From assembly GCA_028564705.1 (NCBI GenBank), contig JAPXFQ010000249.1, positions 1,612,001 to 1,676,000 of the forward strand: DNA of 64,000 nucleotides, given 5' to 3'. The notes under the pieces were generated by a model. It saw only the letters and a list, made by a program, of their open reading frames with translations. It did not search any database and was not told where the DNA came from. The translations under genes and the position numbers were made by a program. This DNA comes from Apricaphanius iberus (taxonomy: Eukaryota; Chordata; Actinopteri; Cyprinodontiformes; Aphaniidae). Positions within the stretch are counted from its first letter, which is position 1, and every line of letters begins with the position of its first letter. Below, one piece after another: positions 25,801-40,800 of the stretch.

Positions 25801-28800
25801 TCATCAAGGACCTGAAGGGTAAAAAAAGAAAAAAAAAATGGTCCAATTACAAATCTGCCTATACCTGCTGGCAGAATTAAGCCAAAGATTCAAGAGTTAA
25901 TGAAAATCCTGTCCTAAAATTCTCAAATTATCAGATGACCACCTCAGAATTTGGTACAAGCTCTTTTTTTCATGCTGCTAGATTAAAAACTTTGTGAAAC
26001 AAAAAGATTAAACATTGTTTGCACTCAGTATCAACGTGTAATGTGATGTCAAAGGCGCACAAGAGTCTAAGGTGTGCTTGATTTTTGTTTTGATTGTCGA
26101 AGGCAATTGGGAAATGCTGAGATCTTGGGAAATCACTAACCTCGAAAAATAGAGTGATGGACAAAAAGTTGGAGGGGTTGGTATGTTAAAACAATACGGT
26201 CCCTTGTCCTACTGGCAGCAGGCAAACCAGCATGCTTTGCATGGGGCGTTCTGCTTTTATTGGTTACCTGGAGACCTGAATATTTAACAACAATCGAAAT
26301 ATTTTATAAGAGTATGAGCATATGTGATGACAAAGTTGTGGTTGCTGTATACTATGGTATTACTTGATTAAAAAATGTATTTAAAAATGGCATTTTAAAT
26401 TTCTTTTTGTATTTTAAATGATCAATCATGGATAATTTTTCATCTCAAAAGGATTAAACAAAGCAACTTTGTATTGCATTCAGCGTTTTTGTTCTTCAGT
26501 CAGATCTGGGTCAGTTTGCTTTTGTTTGCCAATGAGAGAAAAGTTCCTGGGGCATAAGATGAATTAATGTTCAGGGGTAGATAGGCTCTTTGGTATAAAG
26601 GAATGATTTTGCTGTGTCTTTCTATGCTCTGTCTTGCATTTCTGCCCCTGACCCACACGCGCAGTTGTGACAATTGGGGTCAGCTGCAGCTTCACCAGAA
26701 AATCCCTATCAGCAGTGAGCCAACAACATAGCTCTAAAGTTCTGGAGAGTTTTATTAAATAAATGAGAGGCATGTGTAATGCAAAATGCAAAATTCTAGG
26801 GATGCACAGATACTAGGGCTGGACAATAAATCAATAGCAATATATAGCTATTGACAGACGTGTGTTGCAATAGAAAAAAAGGGGTCATTAAAAAAGTTCG
26901 ATAGAAAAAAAGTTTTCCTCCTAATTTTTTCATTATAGCCTGTCAGGTAGCATAACACAACAGTCATTGCTTGCTCCAAACAAACCATTATTGTGACCCA
27001 CGCAGCTCTGTCAGCCACCCCGCTCTCTCCTTTCAAACCACAAAAGGATGAAATGGTTTAAGCTGAAACAGAATTTTTTGATTGTCCCTAAGCGAACCAT
27101 TGCCGTAACTTTGCTGCGGTTAGATGTCACAGCAAGGGAGCAGCAGAGGAAGTTTTTCCGGTTGAATGTTTCAGTGGCTCAGGTAAAGGTTGCGTCTCCT
27201 TTTGAACCGATCCACGACGCACTAAATCACTAAACGTAGCAACAATAAAACTACAATCAGCTGTCTTAAGCAGGACTCCGCTCGCTGTGAATCTGTTACA
27301 GAGAGACACAGGAAACTTACCCAGGTACTAACAACTGCTGCGGCTTGTAAAATCTCCCCTCTGTTCTGCTCCCAGTCTTCAGAAGGGAAAAACGCTATAA
27401 AAAACATAACAGGGTTGGATAGACCTGTTGGCTTCAGCAGCTCTCAGTGACTGACTGGACTGCAGTGTTTTGGGCTCCATCTACTGTACACTCTGAGTAG
27501 CTGGTTAGCTTTAGCTAACAGCTGAAGAGCTGAATTGAATTTGAATAAGCTTTATTGACAAACTAAACCACAGGTTTCAGCCATCAATATTATAAAGTGT
27601 CATAAAATGTTTAAAAGATCAAAAAGCATCAAGATAAGCCTTTAATTTAAATTACTAATATAGTAAAATAAATATATAATGATTAATAATATTACTTTTC
27701 TTTGTGTTTACTGATGTTACTCGGGTCTCTTGATTTGTTACTGGGTGTTACAAAGTTAGCTATTATAAAAATAAGTGTTTTAAAAATGTATTAATTTAAT
27801 TCTTAGTTAAAACTAGTTCATTTAAGAATAACAAGATGACCGGGGAGGCACTTAAAATATGTTTTACGTTTTGTGATAATTATCGATATGCTCTTTTTTC
27901 TATATCGTCCAGCCCTAACAGATACTGGTATCTGGTATCGGCCCCAATACCCGGCCCCGGTTAAAGTTAACCAATACCATGAACCAATACTTAAAATGGT
28001 GAAACTCTGCCCGTACTCGTGCAACCCTTCGGGAAGTTGAGAGACGTGGAAGTGCAACTCAACAACAACACATTAGTAGTATAAGAAGAATATTGCGGCT
28101 AACTATACGTACAAACCAAAAGCGAATTAAGCCAGCGGCGAGTCAGGTGTACATGTTATGTCAATGGAGGAGCGCGATGACGCGCGGCAGGGGGTCCCGC
28201 TTCAAGTCAGTAGCAGATTTGCATCGCGAAAATCCTTTTTGTGGGTGGCTTTTAAAAGAGCTGTTGTTGCTGTAAAAGCACCTCTTGGCCTAGAAGTCAG
28301 CCTTGAAACAGCCTCCTCACCTGGTTTCCTGGTAGCAGCTCCCGCACCGCGTCCCACGCTGCTCAAATATTATAAACTTTTACAAACCGCAGACAGATGG
28401 TAAGCTGCTCAGAAATGTAGTTGGTGTTTCAGCAGGCGAAGCTTGGACCTTCCCGGCACAAACTGGGCGAGCAGGTCACGTTTTCCAGGCAGCGAGGAGC
28501 CGGTGTTTATCAGAGGCTTGCTGCTGTTTATGGATCCTTCTGCTGTAGCTAGACTGTATCTGTAGCTCACCAAACCCCAAGTGCAGTGGTCCCCAGTCTA
28601 CCGGAGGCCAGGCCGAACACGTAATCCACTCTGTCCTCCGTCAGCTCGGTCCATAATCCAACGCCAGCTGCATTCTGGCCCCAGCTCCGCTGAAGGCCAG
28701 TTCGCGTGTGAAAATACCATATTTGAAGCGCGTCCAGTTCGCTTTGTGCACGCTTCTAGGTGCGAAAGTTCTAGCATCCAGCTGGGGGCATGTGGGGCGT

Positions 28801-31800
28801 TTTGACGCTTTAGGTGTGGACAAAGCGTAAGACAAACATAAGCGGCCGAAGAGACGATGTATTTCGATTGTGAATATCCTGCTTTAGCTCCGTCTGCTTC
28901 ACTCCTACCAGCCTCTGTTTACTGCCTGAGTGCAGCTCAAAGCTAACCGCTATAAGGCTGACATGTAGGGAAGCATGTAGTCATCTGTCGTTGGGGAGTG
29001 GAACGTTCTTAATTTAATAATTCGACTTACTGAGTGACATGTAAACTGGGACTCGGCTCTCAACAGGGGAAAAACCCTTAGTCCGATTACTCCAAAAAGC
29101 TTGATTTAGATGTGCCTGTAAATGTATTGATTGTAATGTAAAGCTGGGTGTCATCTGCATTGTAATGGTGACTGATCCTATTGTTATGATCTGGGCTAGT
29201 GTGAAATATGTAGATATTAAATAGAAGAGGCCCCAGGATGGAGCCTTGCACAAACTTATACACTACAAACATCAGTTTATATGAATGTAATTGAAGAACA
29301 AAACATTTTTATACACATTACAAATACAAGCCACTCAGCAGTGTTGTTAATTTCTTAAACTAAATGTAGTTTTTATTTTAATTTTAAAATCTACTTCATT
29401 CCCTTTTTGTTTTGGTACCTAATAAGAAAAAACATTAGATGGCTGCACACTTTTGTCCAACAGAATGTAAATGTGACGTGCTATTCCGCTTTGACATTTT
29501 GTAAAAAGGGTGTTTCACTTCCTTCCAGTTTGGAGCCCCATGTGCATGCATGTTGTGATTTCAGATCTTCATTATTTAAACAGATGTTGATGGGCCGCCC
29601 CCAATCTCTAGTGCCTCAATAGGATTTAGCCTACTGAGCTTGACAGTATTTTGAGAAAGAATTACATATTTATTAACAAAAGTTTATAATAGGATCTTCT
29701 TGGCAACAGAATTATTCTTTATATAATATTACTAAATAAATGACGATGCTGTTCTACGGAATAATTTAAGCATCCATAGAGCTCCACAGTGGCATCGGAT
29801 GGACCCATGCCACACTGGCCCCAAATGCAGAGATGCCACTGTCCTTATTTATTACCTTTCAGATAAGTAAAAACTAAACTTACAGAATTTGCACTATTGC
29901 CTAAACTCTGATAAGGATGGGTAATTTTTAAGTGAAAAATGTTTTTTTTTTTTTTCTGTTGCAGCTCAACTTTGTAATTTGTTTGTACCTTAGATCTCCA
30001 AGGAGAAGACGATCGAGATCTTCATCTCGCTCAAGGTGGTCAAGGAACAGACGCTCTCGCTCTAGAGAACGGCCCTGGAGATCACACACGAGTTCAGAGG
30101 ATAGGATTGAAAGGGAGAAAGACAGAGAACGCAGACAGAAAGGTCTTCCCAGCATGAAGAGCCAAACTCTCAGCGGTATGTACCTCTATGGAAACAAGTG
30201 ACTAATATATTATATGGCATTACCTTGGTCAGAAGTCCATGGGGCAGCCATTTGGTCATGGCATTAAAAGGCCTTGATATAAAAGGTCCGTTTTCAGTTT
30301 AAGTAAATGTTGTAAATTCATAATTAACATTTTACTATAGTTTGGTCTGGATAAAAATGACTTTGCGCTAAATATGATGCTAATGATCAAGTGGCTCATG
30401 ATTTATAAGAAACTGTTTTGTGATTTGTTATTTTATGCATGTTGCCTATTTATTAGATCTAGACTACAGTAGATGTACAATATTATAGAATTAGTCAAAA
30501 AAAGATTGGCAGAGTTTTATTTTATGGACAAAATATGCTCTCCCTTAGTGTGCAGTAATGGACAAAGTTTTGGCAGTGACACAACCCGTTATTTATGACT
30601 TCTTTTGACATTTGTAATATTTTGTGATTTCATTTTGTGTGTTTTTCAAAATAATTAACATAAATTAAAGCATTTTCAGTTTAAAAGGCTTAAATTTAGC
30701 AAATACATTAAATTGAACTCGAGGATTTTTAATGCTTAATCATCTTTGCTGCTACTTGTAAAGACTTGCTTTTTCACATTTGTGACAAATCATGAATTAT
30801 GGTGGCTCATTCTTGTTTTATTATTAATAGGAAATGAATTACAATTACCCTTTGAATGTTATTGTTTTCATCTGGGTATTTTCGCACATGCGTACAACAC
30901 TGGAGCGCAAACAGCTTCCACACCACTATGCAAAGTCGTGCGGTTGTGGAAGAACAATTAGACAAACAAAATAAAACCTAAACCATCTTTGTGCAGATAA
31001 TGGAAAAGTCACATCATAAAGCTAACTGTATGTATCGGAATTTCTACAATTTTATGCCTTGACTTTACACTGCAAAAGAAGGCATTCAATCAATAGGAAA
31101 ACTCCCAGTGCTCGACTCTTCAAACACGTTTTTGTACCTATCGATCATCAACACAGCAGGTTGATTCACAACAACCAAGTTATCTTTCAGCCAATTTTAA
31201 CCCCCGACAGGTCACTATTTATAACTTCACCACCTAAAACGGAAATAAGAAAGACTCTAGATATTAGCTTCTGTAGCGGTAGTGCAAGGACTGTTTCTAC
31301 TCTACATATTAACACATATTTTGGTAAATACATATTAAATTAAGGGGTCTCATGTTTTTGCAGGGTGTGGTTCATAACCCAAGCGAATACCAGGGTAGTT
31401 AGTGAATTAGATTGATAGTGTAATTTCTGGGGATGCAATGATACTGGTATTGGGTATGGGGGCGATACTGTTCTAATGTACTTGAATCGCTATCGGTTAA
31501 CAGATAACATGGACTGATACCTAAGTGCAATAATTACACAGAACATTTTGATTTTTTTTATCTGAAAATTTAGTTTTGTGGTAATTTTTATTGATATAGT
31601 TTTTTTTCATCTAATTCATTATCTTTTGTTGTAAAAAGCAAAGAAGAAAATACAACCTGTCTTCTAATTCATTGCATTTTTGTGTGTGGTCGAAGTATTG
31701 GCATTGGTACTCTGTATGGGCAAATACTCAGACCCAAGTATCGGTTTTGTATCGATTTGAAAAAAGTGGTATCACTGCATTCCTAGTAATTTCAGCTGTA

Positions 31801-34800
31801 CTCTTTTAAATTTTTACCTGTACTTATGTTTATGTTATTGTAGATATGTTTAAGTTTTAATTAAATGTTTAAGCTTATGAAGCTCTTTGCAAAGATTTAA
31901 TATGCATCACATCTATGGGGATATGAAAACTATGTAAAACATCACTACAAAAACAAGATCATCAAAATTACGCCTCTGCAAAAAATTTTGACTTCAACAT
32001 GTATTCCACTTAAACCCTCCAAATGATAAATTATCTTCTAGTTTGCAGTACCACACTTTGGGTTGGGCAGCTCGACAAGAAAACTCAGCAGTCTGATGTA
32101 ATGTCCCTTTTGGAAGAGTTTGGTCAGATTGAGTCCATCAATGTAAGTTTTTACAGTTTGTTTAAAAAAAATACTTCTTTGTCTAACAGGTTATCTTAAC
32201 TTTTCCACTTTGAACTTTTTGTTTTTGTTCAGATGATTCCTCCAAGAGGTTGTGCCTATATTGTTATGGTTCACAGACAAGATGCCTATATGGCCTTAAG
32301 AAAACTCAGTAGAGGGTCTTACAAAGCCAACCAAAAACCTACTAAGGTAGGTTATTTACTCATTTAGATTTTTTAAAAATCTTTCAATATTAGGTTGTTG
32401 TTTTTTGTCAGTTTTTGTTGTAACAGCACTGCATCTAATCTAATTCTCTCCCAGATTGCTTGGGCTTTAAACAAGGGTATAAAGCAAGCACACAAAAAGT
32501 TCTGGGATGTGGAGCAAGGGGTCACTTACATTCCTTGGAGCAAAGTCAAAGTTGAAGAGTTGGACAGCTATCGGGAAGGTGGCATGCTGGATCCAGAGAC
32601 CCTGAATCCAGGTAGACAGATGCTTGTCTTTAGTGTGACCTGAGTTCACGTACCAAAAGGTTTTAATATACAGGTTTCCTCATGTTGTCTTTGTGTTTAA
32701 TATGTCAGAGTGGAACCATGCCAAGGAGACTCATAGCCAGGCAGCTGTAAATGGAGCAATGGAAATGGTACCAGATGTGGCTGTCAGTACTCATGTTCAG
32801 GTAATGTTTTTGCAGTCTCTAAACACTTTATTGTTAGTACAAACTGCTCTTTCCTGTTTGGGGTTAATGGTCTTTTTGAAAGATAATTTGACAATCTCTT
32901 TTTGAGTTTACAACAATAAGATTGTTGGATACATGTGGAGCCTATCTGAATCATGTTTTTCCTTTTAAAATTCAAATATAAATAAATGATTAAAAGCTAA
33001 AATTTTATTTAGATTAAATGACATTAGAAATCTTATTTGACATTAGCTATGTTTACATTGACACAAGTAATCAGATTAAGAGTTGGATCAGAATAAAAAT
33101 GCTTCATGTAAACACGGCATTCAGATTACTCAAAATGTAATTACGAACTAAATTTCATTCTGATTGAGATAGGAGGATTATGCTGATAGTTGAAGAGGAA
33201 GTTTATTTTTATGCCTGTAGGAGAAGTTTATATCCCGTCTCGATTAGCATATATCCATATAATTGGACTCAATCGGGGGAGGAGATTTGCCGACTGTAAT
33301 AAGGCATTATCTGCCCCAAAACTACCTAATTTAACAATGTTTTGTGATGAATAGTTATAGTAATATTCACCTGTGAGATCAGAACGTTTCAGAGGTGCTA
33401 ACGTATAAGCTTCTGGGGGTTTTAGAGGCTTTTATTGCTTTTAATTAGGGCTGAACGATTTTGAAAGAAAAAAAATTCTTCAATATTGTGATTGCGATTT
33501 AATATGCTATTTTTGTTGGGCTTTTGTCATGCATTTTTTAATTAATGCAAGCAAAAATATTGTGTATTATAAACAGATTTTTATACATAATTTATTCTAT
33601 TCCATAAGATAGACTTATTTTAAGACAAAGGCAAATATTAACAACTTTATCTACTTTTAATTATCACACTTGATGGTCATCGGCGTCGTTCTGCAATCAA
33701 GGTTTCTTCCTTTTGATCCCAGCTAGTAATTCCCTTCGGCTGCAATGTTTTCCTCAGTGTGGTTATCCAGGAAGTAGGATGCTTGAAGGAACAAGCTCTG
33801 ATTTTTAATTCTCCATCGATCTAATGCACTCTGGTATGGCTCCGTAGAGTGGTTTGATCTCAGGTCAGTTGTTGCAAAATACTGCGCTGTTTTCGGTGCG
33901 GCTTTACCTTTCTGTCTGAATTTTTAATACAGCGCAGGTAAAATGTATGGTGGCTTATTCATCATGCTTAACAAAGCATACCTTTGGCTATAAAACCCGT
34001 TATAGCACGAATTATTTCCGTGTGCCGATTCTTTCAAACAGCTTGGTCAGCGATCCCTGTCGGCTGGAAGTTTGTTTACTGGAAGTTTAAACACTGGTGG
34101 CGGTCAGTTTAGCCGTGCAACTCTCATAAATGGTGCTGTGATGTTTTTAGGTGTTGATAAAAGTTCGTACTGTAGCCTACCTCGTGAGGCAGCAACAATA
34201 CCAAGACGGGTTCTGCATAATACCTGGTGTTGCGCAGCATCAACGTTTTGATAGCAGATATAATTTCTCACAACTGATGTACTGTTCTTCTTTGGTACCA
34301 AATATTGTGCAGTGTTGGATTCTGTTAAATAACTGTCTAAAGTGCAGCGTTTCCTTCTCTCTCTGCATTGTTTGAGCTGTTTGCAAGTCACGTGACTTTA
34401 CCAGATACGTTTACATCAAGTCGAATCGCAGCCTTTGCGATTAGGAAATCGTATTTTACCAAATTGCGTTTTAATTGAATATGCTATTAATCGTTCAGCC
34501 CTACTTTTAATTCAGCTGATTCCAACTTGCACTAACCAGTGGCTTCAAGGAAGTTGCAGCTGCCCGCCAGTGCAGCTGTAGTCTGCGTAGGTTGAGGAAA
34601 CTGAGCCTTTGGAAGCTGAGCTTAGTCCAATTGGTCATTTGGAAACATCCAAACATGAACCATGTTGATGTCTGTAGCAAGTTTTGTCTAGCTGTCTGCC
34701 ATAGAGCACAGAGTTTAAGCCTTGCTCAGACTACAACTGGGATGGAGCACGGCAGTGACATAATTGAAATTGTGCAATAGTGTAGTTTTATTATAAGCCT

Positions 34801-37800
34801 CTAAATCACCCTGGAACAGAAAAAATAAGCACTTCAGAGACATTTTGAACTCCGGTGGGAGTAGTGCGAATGAGTAATAACAAAACTTGGGTAAAATTAA
34901 GGAGTTTTTGGGCAGATAAAGCCTTATTACAGACAGCAAATCTCCTGCCCCCAGTGACGCTCATTATATGGATATGCGCTGATCACAACTGAATATAAAC
35001 ATCTCCTAAATGGATTCAAGTTGCTCAAAACTTGTCAGGACGAGTAAATCAACATAAGATTAGCTAAAAATAAGATCCAGGTTGAAAAAAAAAAAATCTT
35101 CCCCTTTAATCCGATTGCGGTGCATGTAAACTGTTATTCCGAATGTGGGTTATTACTGCGGATGTCTTTTAAGTTATACATGGACGTAAAATACGTCAGC
35201 CTAAAAAATAAAGGGATTTGGTTTATCATTTGATTGTGTACATAGAAATTAAAATGGAATGGATATAAAACCGTGACCAGAAAACGTGAAAGCAAAAGAA
35301 CATGACTGCAGCATTTTAAATGAGCACATCCATATTAATTTACAACGGAAGTCTGCTAATTCTTCTACGGCTGTTTCCATTATTTTAAATAGTTCTGCAC
35401 ACGTTAAAATTATTTATTCCCCTCAAACGTGTAGTTGATTTACAAACGTCATAATCTGAAGGATTTTTTCAGAGCCCATGTACAGTTAAATTCTAATTTG
35501 AACTTTGATCGGATTAAAGATATTTAGCACATGTAATTGTAGCTACTGACCAGTTCTCTGTATGATTATGCAAACACTGTAGGGGTAAATAATTTTTTTT
35601 TCTTATTGAGTGAAAAACTGACTACATAACTTTAACATTATGAGACTGTACGGGTGTCAGGATCTTGATTTTGTATTGAAATCGATAGAAATTACGTTAT
35701 GACCTAGCACATCGAAATCTAAAAGAGGATCACGATCACCACCACCTCCTGTGTACTGTTCGTCCCACTCGGACTTCGTAGCAACAGTTAGCAGGCGACA
35801 GTCTATTTACTCAGATTTCCTCATCACAAGGAACCACACGTTGCATTTTCCCTAACAAATAACCCTCACTAGTTCTCCTACAACTCACAACACCTGGTAG
35901 CATTTTAACTGCCTGTATTACATCCCCCGTGATCAGAGCGCATGTCTACTGAGCATATTCGCTGATGCTAGCAACTAGCTATTGGCTAGGCTACGGCTCG
36001 ACCAAAGCTAGGATAGATGAAGCAGCGGGACCAGAGCAAAAGCCGTTCCTACTCTCGAATCCCCGCTGAGGAAATATTGAGTTCCCGGCGAGTTAAGTCC
36101 ACATTCGCATTGTAAAGAAGAGGACCGCTGTTAGCTGCATTTTGCTCGGTCCAATGAACAATCTGGGCTAGAGCATTGCAACCCCACTTGTTTTTCTGCA
36201 GTAACCATAAAGAGTCAGTAGATGGCAGCCACTCAAGACTGTCTCAATTTTATTGTAAATAAATTATTTCAATTTGACTATTAATGACTAATACATTACA
36301 CAAGAATAATAAAAATTGCATCACTTTTTTCTTCTAAAATAAGGTTCACTGTACAAAATGTAATGAATAAATTCAATGATCATAGACTAGTCTAAAAATG
36401 ACATAGGGCTCTGTACTGTAAAAATAAAAAATTGAGAATCAAGTTGTGACCCATTTTTTTATCGTGGATACAAGGTGATCTAAAGTGGCTAGGGATCCTC
36501 CGGAAATCTGGCCACACTGAGATAAAAATGTTTGCTGCTGAATCATATCCATGCATTGAAAAGCTAATATAATATACACAGTTAACTGAATGAAAACACA
36601 AACTGTTCAAGTAGCACTTTTGTTAATTTACCAATAGTTCTGAATGAGAAGCAAACGGACAATATTCTTTTTAAGTTTAGTTTTGAATGTTGATTAAATG
36701 TATCTTGTCCAGTTTAAATTGTACCTGATAAAGTTTTTTCCAGTATAACTTGGTAGCATTATTGAAGAACACTGACAGAACTTTTAGTTAAAAATTTGTT
36801 TTACTATTGGTAAAACTATAATATTCAATTGCTTCAGTTCTTGGTATTTTGCACACTTGTATGTATTTGGCCCTTTTTAAGGCTCATGTTTAAATCTGAG
36901 CAGGCCAGTTCATATCGGTAAACCCACCATTTCATAACATTAAAGCCAAATGTCTCAAAAAGACATTAATGTAGTAGTTGTGCTATTATGGTAGTATTTT
37001 GCAGAGCTGAATTAAAGTGTTGTCTCTGTTATGTGTCAAATTTTGGTTAGTGGTTTAGTTTAAGTAATTACATTTTATTTGATCCCTCCTTACAATAATT
37101 CAGATAGGCTCCTCTGCTTCTAAGTCTTCTTCTTTAAAAGTGCCTTTTCTTCACTACTTCTTTCTTTCTCATTTAGTCTTTGCATATCTACAAAGTAATC
37201 CTGTTCTGTAACGTCTTATTCAAATAAAAAAATCGTAATTAAAATTTTTTTCATTATTGTGGTATGTGTGAAGGGAAACGTTTGTTATCCTTTCAGTGCT
37301 CAGTATCCAAGCTTTATTTGACACCAAGGGAACATTTTGTTAACATTAGGTTTTCTGTCAAAAAACGGCAATATCCATCAAGATAGGGTCAAATGTGTTG
37401 AAGGTGTTTTTTTTATCTGTTGCTGTGTCTGAATTTAAATGTTGTAGTGTGCAAAATGTGAATACACAATAACTTTTTAAAAATTCAAACTGTTTAGGTA
37501 TGTACAAAGTTGATTAAAGTCTCAAATTACTTTAATCAGCCCTAAAATCATCACCTGAACCTGAAAGACTTAAATAACGACCAGAAAATTAACTAAATTA
37601 AATTACTAAATTGCATTGTTTCATAAATTGCTGGACATAAAAACTCAGCACCTCACCCAAAGAAAAAGTTGGTTTTGCCCCATTGTTGAATGTCTCTTGA
37701 CTGTTGGCTGCTGGTGGGACATAACGGTCTGAACGGGAAGAGGAGTTTCCGTGTGGAAAAAAAAAGGTAAGCTGACAACGGAGTTGCCAGACGTTCCGCT

Positions 37801-40800
37801 TGTAAGTTCTAGAGTTGCTGGTCAGGTGATTTTAGACAGCTCTTTAAATGTTTTTATTAACTTTCATATTGCTTAATAAAAAGAAAGCTCAGACAATATT
37901 TTGCTAATAAAAAGAAACTCCATTGTAGCTTAAAGAGCAACTTGCCTCCGAATCAACTTTTTTTGGCTGATAAGCTGTATAAATAAGGATCTAATAGTGC
38001 TCTCTACATGTAATTATTTTGGTATTTATAGACCATCTTAGTAAGAATATTAATTTTTCAACGCAAAACCACCAGTCTGGTGCCCTCTTCAGGTTGAAAG
38101 TCTCTACTGCACTTGCATTTGAATTTGTTCGCTCGGTGGTGAGGGCTAACGACAGCCACCCTGCCGCTCTGAATTATAACAGAAGAGGAGCCTCCGCCCA
38201 CAACTCCACAGACCCTCCCTCTTTTTCCTCTCAGTCCTCTGGTGAAGAAGGTGAAGAGAAATCCTCCACCTCAAAAAGGAGCTCCTAGGCAAAGGAGCTG
38301 ATGCGCTATTGCTCTCCATCTTAATCGCTGACTGTGCCACTGCAGCAGCGCTGCCAGCATGTCAATCACAGCAAAGGCCAAGCCCAGGCCTCTCCTCCCG
38401 GCCCTCCCTCTAAAGGGCTGGGAACCAAAGAAGACTGCAAAGTGAGTCAAAATGGTCATTGTTGGGAGCCAAGCAAAAACCAGTAGGGTGCCAGCATCCT
38501 TTACTATGAAGGTCCTTTAAGAGATCAGTCTAAACTAAACCTGAAGATTGGTCTTACAAAGTTGGTTACCAACTTGGTAAGTTACCCAGGGTTACTGACT
38601 CTAGAAATAGCTGCACTCATGCAGAACACGTGGAGTTGAAATAAAGTGACCAATCACATTGAAGAGGCAGGCAGGAAGGAAGCTGACAGGAAAGAAAGCC
38701 CAAATGCACAGTTATTCCCTTATTTGGTATCAGACAAATGATTAAAGCATGAATGTGTCTAACATTTTGTCAGTGCCACATTTAATAGATAAAAACACTG
38801 AAATAACCTGAAAGTCTTTATCTTTATCCTTATTGTGTTTGATGTTCTAAGATAAAATCAAATCACTCCAGCATGTGGAAGCATTGGAAATGTCTAGGTT
38901 CATCACTTTATTTCTTCATCAAACATGTAATTGGTTTGTAATTTCAGTTGTTTACAAAATGTTAAATGCATGGTATTTTGAAATACCTAGGTTTTGCCTA
39001 CTTAGATGGTCTTTATATGTGGGGAGGACATCTTTACAGAGGAGACAATTTAATTAATATTCATACATTTTCTACCCCTATACTGACTTTTGGCACATGA
39101 GAAATAATCCTGCTGTAATATGTCATGTGAAGGTTTTCTGGTAGCTATAACTCTGTGAGGAGAAGACGACAAAGGAAAAGCTCGTCATTGATAGCCATCC
39201 TTTTAAGTTTTACATTGCCTGTACATTGGTTTCATTTTGTCAATATCGTATATCTTAAGTTGACATCGAATCAAACGCACGTAAGGTGTAAAGCAGCTTT
39301 GTGATTCTGAAAAAGGGAAAATAAACATGAAGTTGACCTTATAAGCCGCTATTCCAGCATCATTATACAGCCTCCAGTTCAGTGGTAAAGAAAATCATTC
39401 TAATCAGTCGATGCTAACAAAGCAGAGAGCCTTGGTCTCTGTTGACTCATGTAGTTCTGGGTATATTCACACCAGGACTGTTGGTTCACTTGCTTTGGTC
39501 TGGACACATTTTTTTTTCTTCTTTTTTTTTTGCCGTAGTTTCTATTCACACTACAAGTAGATGGGTAGCCTAAGTCTCCGCCCTGCTCAGTCGGCCTGTG
39601 GATCCCTTGCCTGAAATAAAATGAATGAAAGTCAATGGAGCAATAAGTTATTATCTGGTCCGCTTTGCCTTGTATCCTAAATCAAACATATGCTGCACCT
39701 CAATTTATATTATAATTACCGGTGTGAATTTCGACTGCGTTTGTCATTTGATTTGTGATTTATGTGCTTGTAAAAAATAATAATTAACATAACTTTGGAT
39801 GCAACTATACCATTTTTTTTTTCAAACCGATACGATACCAATACCTTTTACCACACAAAAAAAAATGCATTGAATTGGAAGACAGGTTTTATTTTGTTCT
39901 GATTGATACAGCAATTAATGGTGAATTAGATGAAAAATAAAATTAATAACCATGACCACAAAGCTAAAATTTCAAGTGAAAAGTAAACATTTTCTGAGAA
40001 ATTATTGCAGAGTTTCCACATTTTATGTTCTGTTCATGGCATTGGTCAACTGTTACCGATACAATACATAAGAATGGTCTTGGTGCATCCCTAAAAGTAA
40101 CAGCAAATCAGAAGTCGCATATATGACGTCACGGAGCTAACATTGGCTAACACTAGCCAGCACTTGAAGACTGTTTCTCCCTCAGCATAGCTGCCACTTT
40201 CCACATGGCCAGATTTATAGTGGTTTTATACACAGGTTGCATTAACTGAATACTTCTGTATTTGTCCAATTTTAAACCGGTGACTAAAAAATCTGAAGGT
40301 GACAGCATGTTGAGTTTCTGAGGCTTTGGACTGTGTCTGTCGCTGCACAGGTAGCACAGCAGCCTACACATACTGGTGGCAACAGGTGGCGGCAGTTTAA
40401 CTACTGATGCATAAATAATGCATCATGGGGGATTTCTTCCAACTGAATCAAACAGAAAAGCCCCTTGTCCAGTGACTTTTGCTGTATTCTGATTATTTAA
40501 ATTGGATAAATGTTCCTGGATTTCAAAACTATGGCTCAGCCTCCATTACGCAGAAGCATTTCACAGCAAGTGAAATGTTCATTATACATGAATCTTATTA
40601 ATCTGCATGATGTGTGATGGCGCGATGTGGATTTTCTGTTTAATTGCTCAGATTTAACATTAACTAAAATGAATGAAAATGAAGTACTGAATATGTTTGA
40701 AAAAAATTATTGACTGGATTTTTGCTGTGGTGTATTCTCACCGGTGCAAAAGGTCTGGACCAAAGGAGGAAACAAATTTGAGTTTGTTTTAAGCTATCTA

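Larger units (their letters stand above)
33043..35548. mobile_element. composite DNA-transposon relic with nested insertions
   Basis: TAGCTATGTTTACATTGACA with AATCAGATTA at the left matches, inverted, the right end ATCGGATTAAAGAT..ACATGTAATTGTAGCT at about 35548. Inside, a second relic pair (TCATGTAAACACGG near 33110, GTGCATGTAAACTG near 35120) surrounds a 1.06-kb hAT insertion and repeat R1. No target duplication was found and the limits are approximate. Confidence 0.55.

Noticed and set aside
29959..29993. Alternative acceptor GTTGCAG for scaf4 exon 12
   Set aside because: Joined to exon 11 in phase 2 it reads AGC TCA ACT TTG TAA, a premature stop. The acceptor at 29993 preserves the RS frame.
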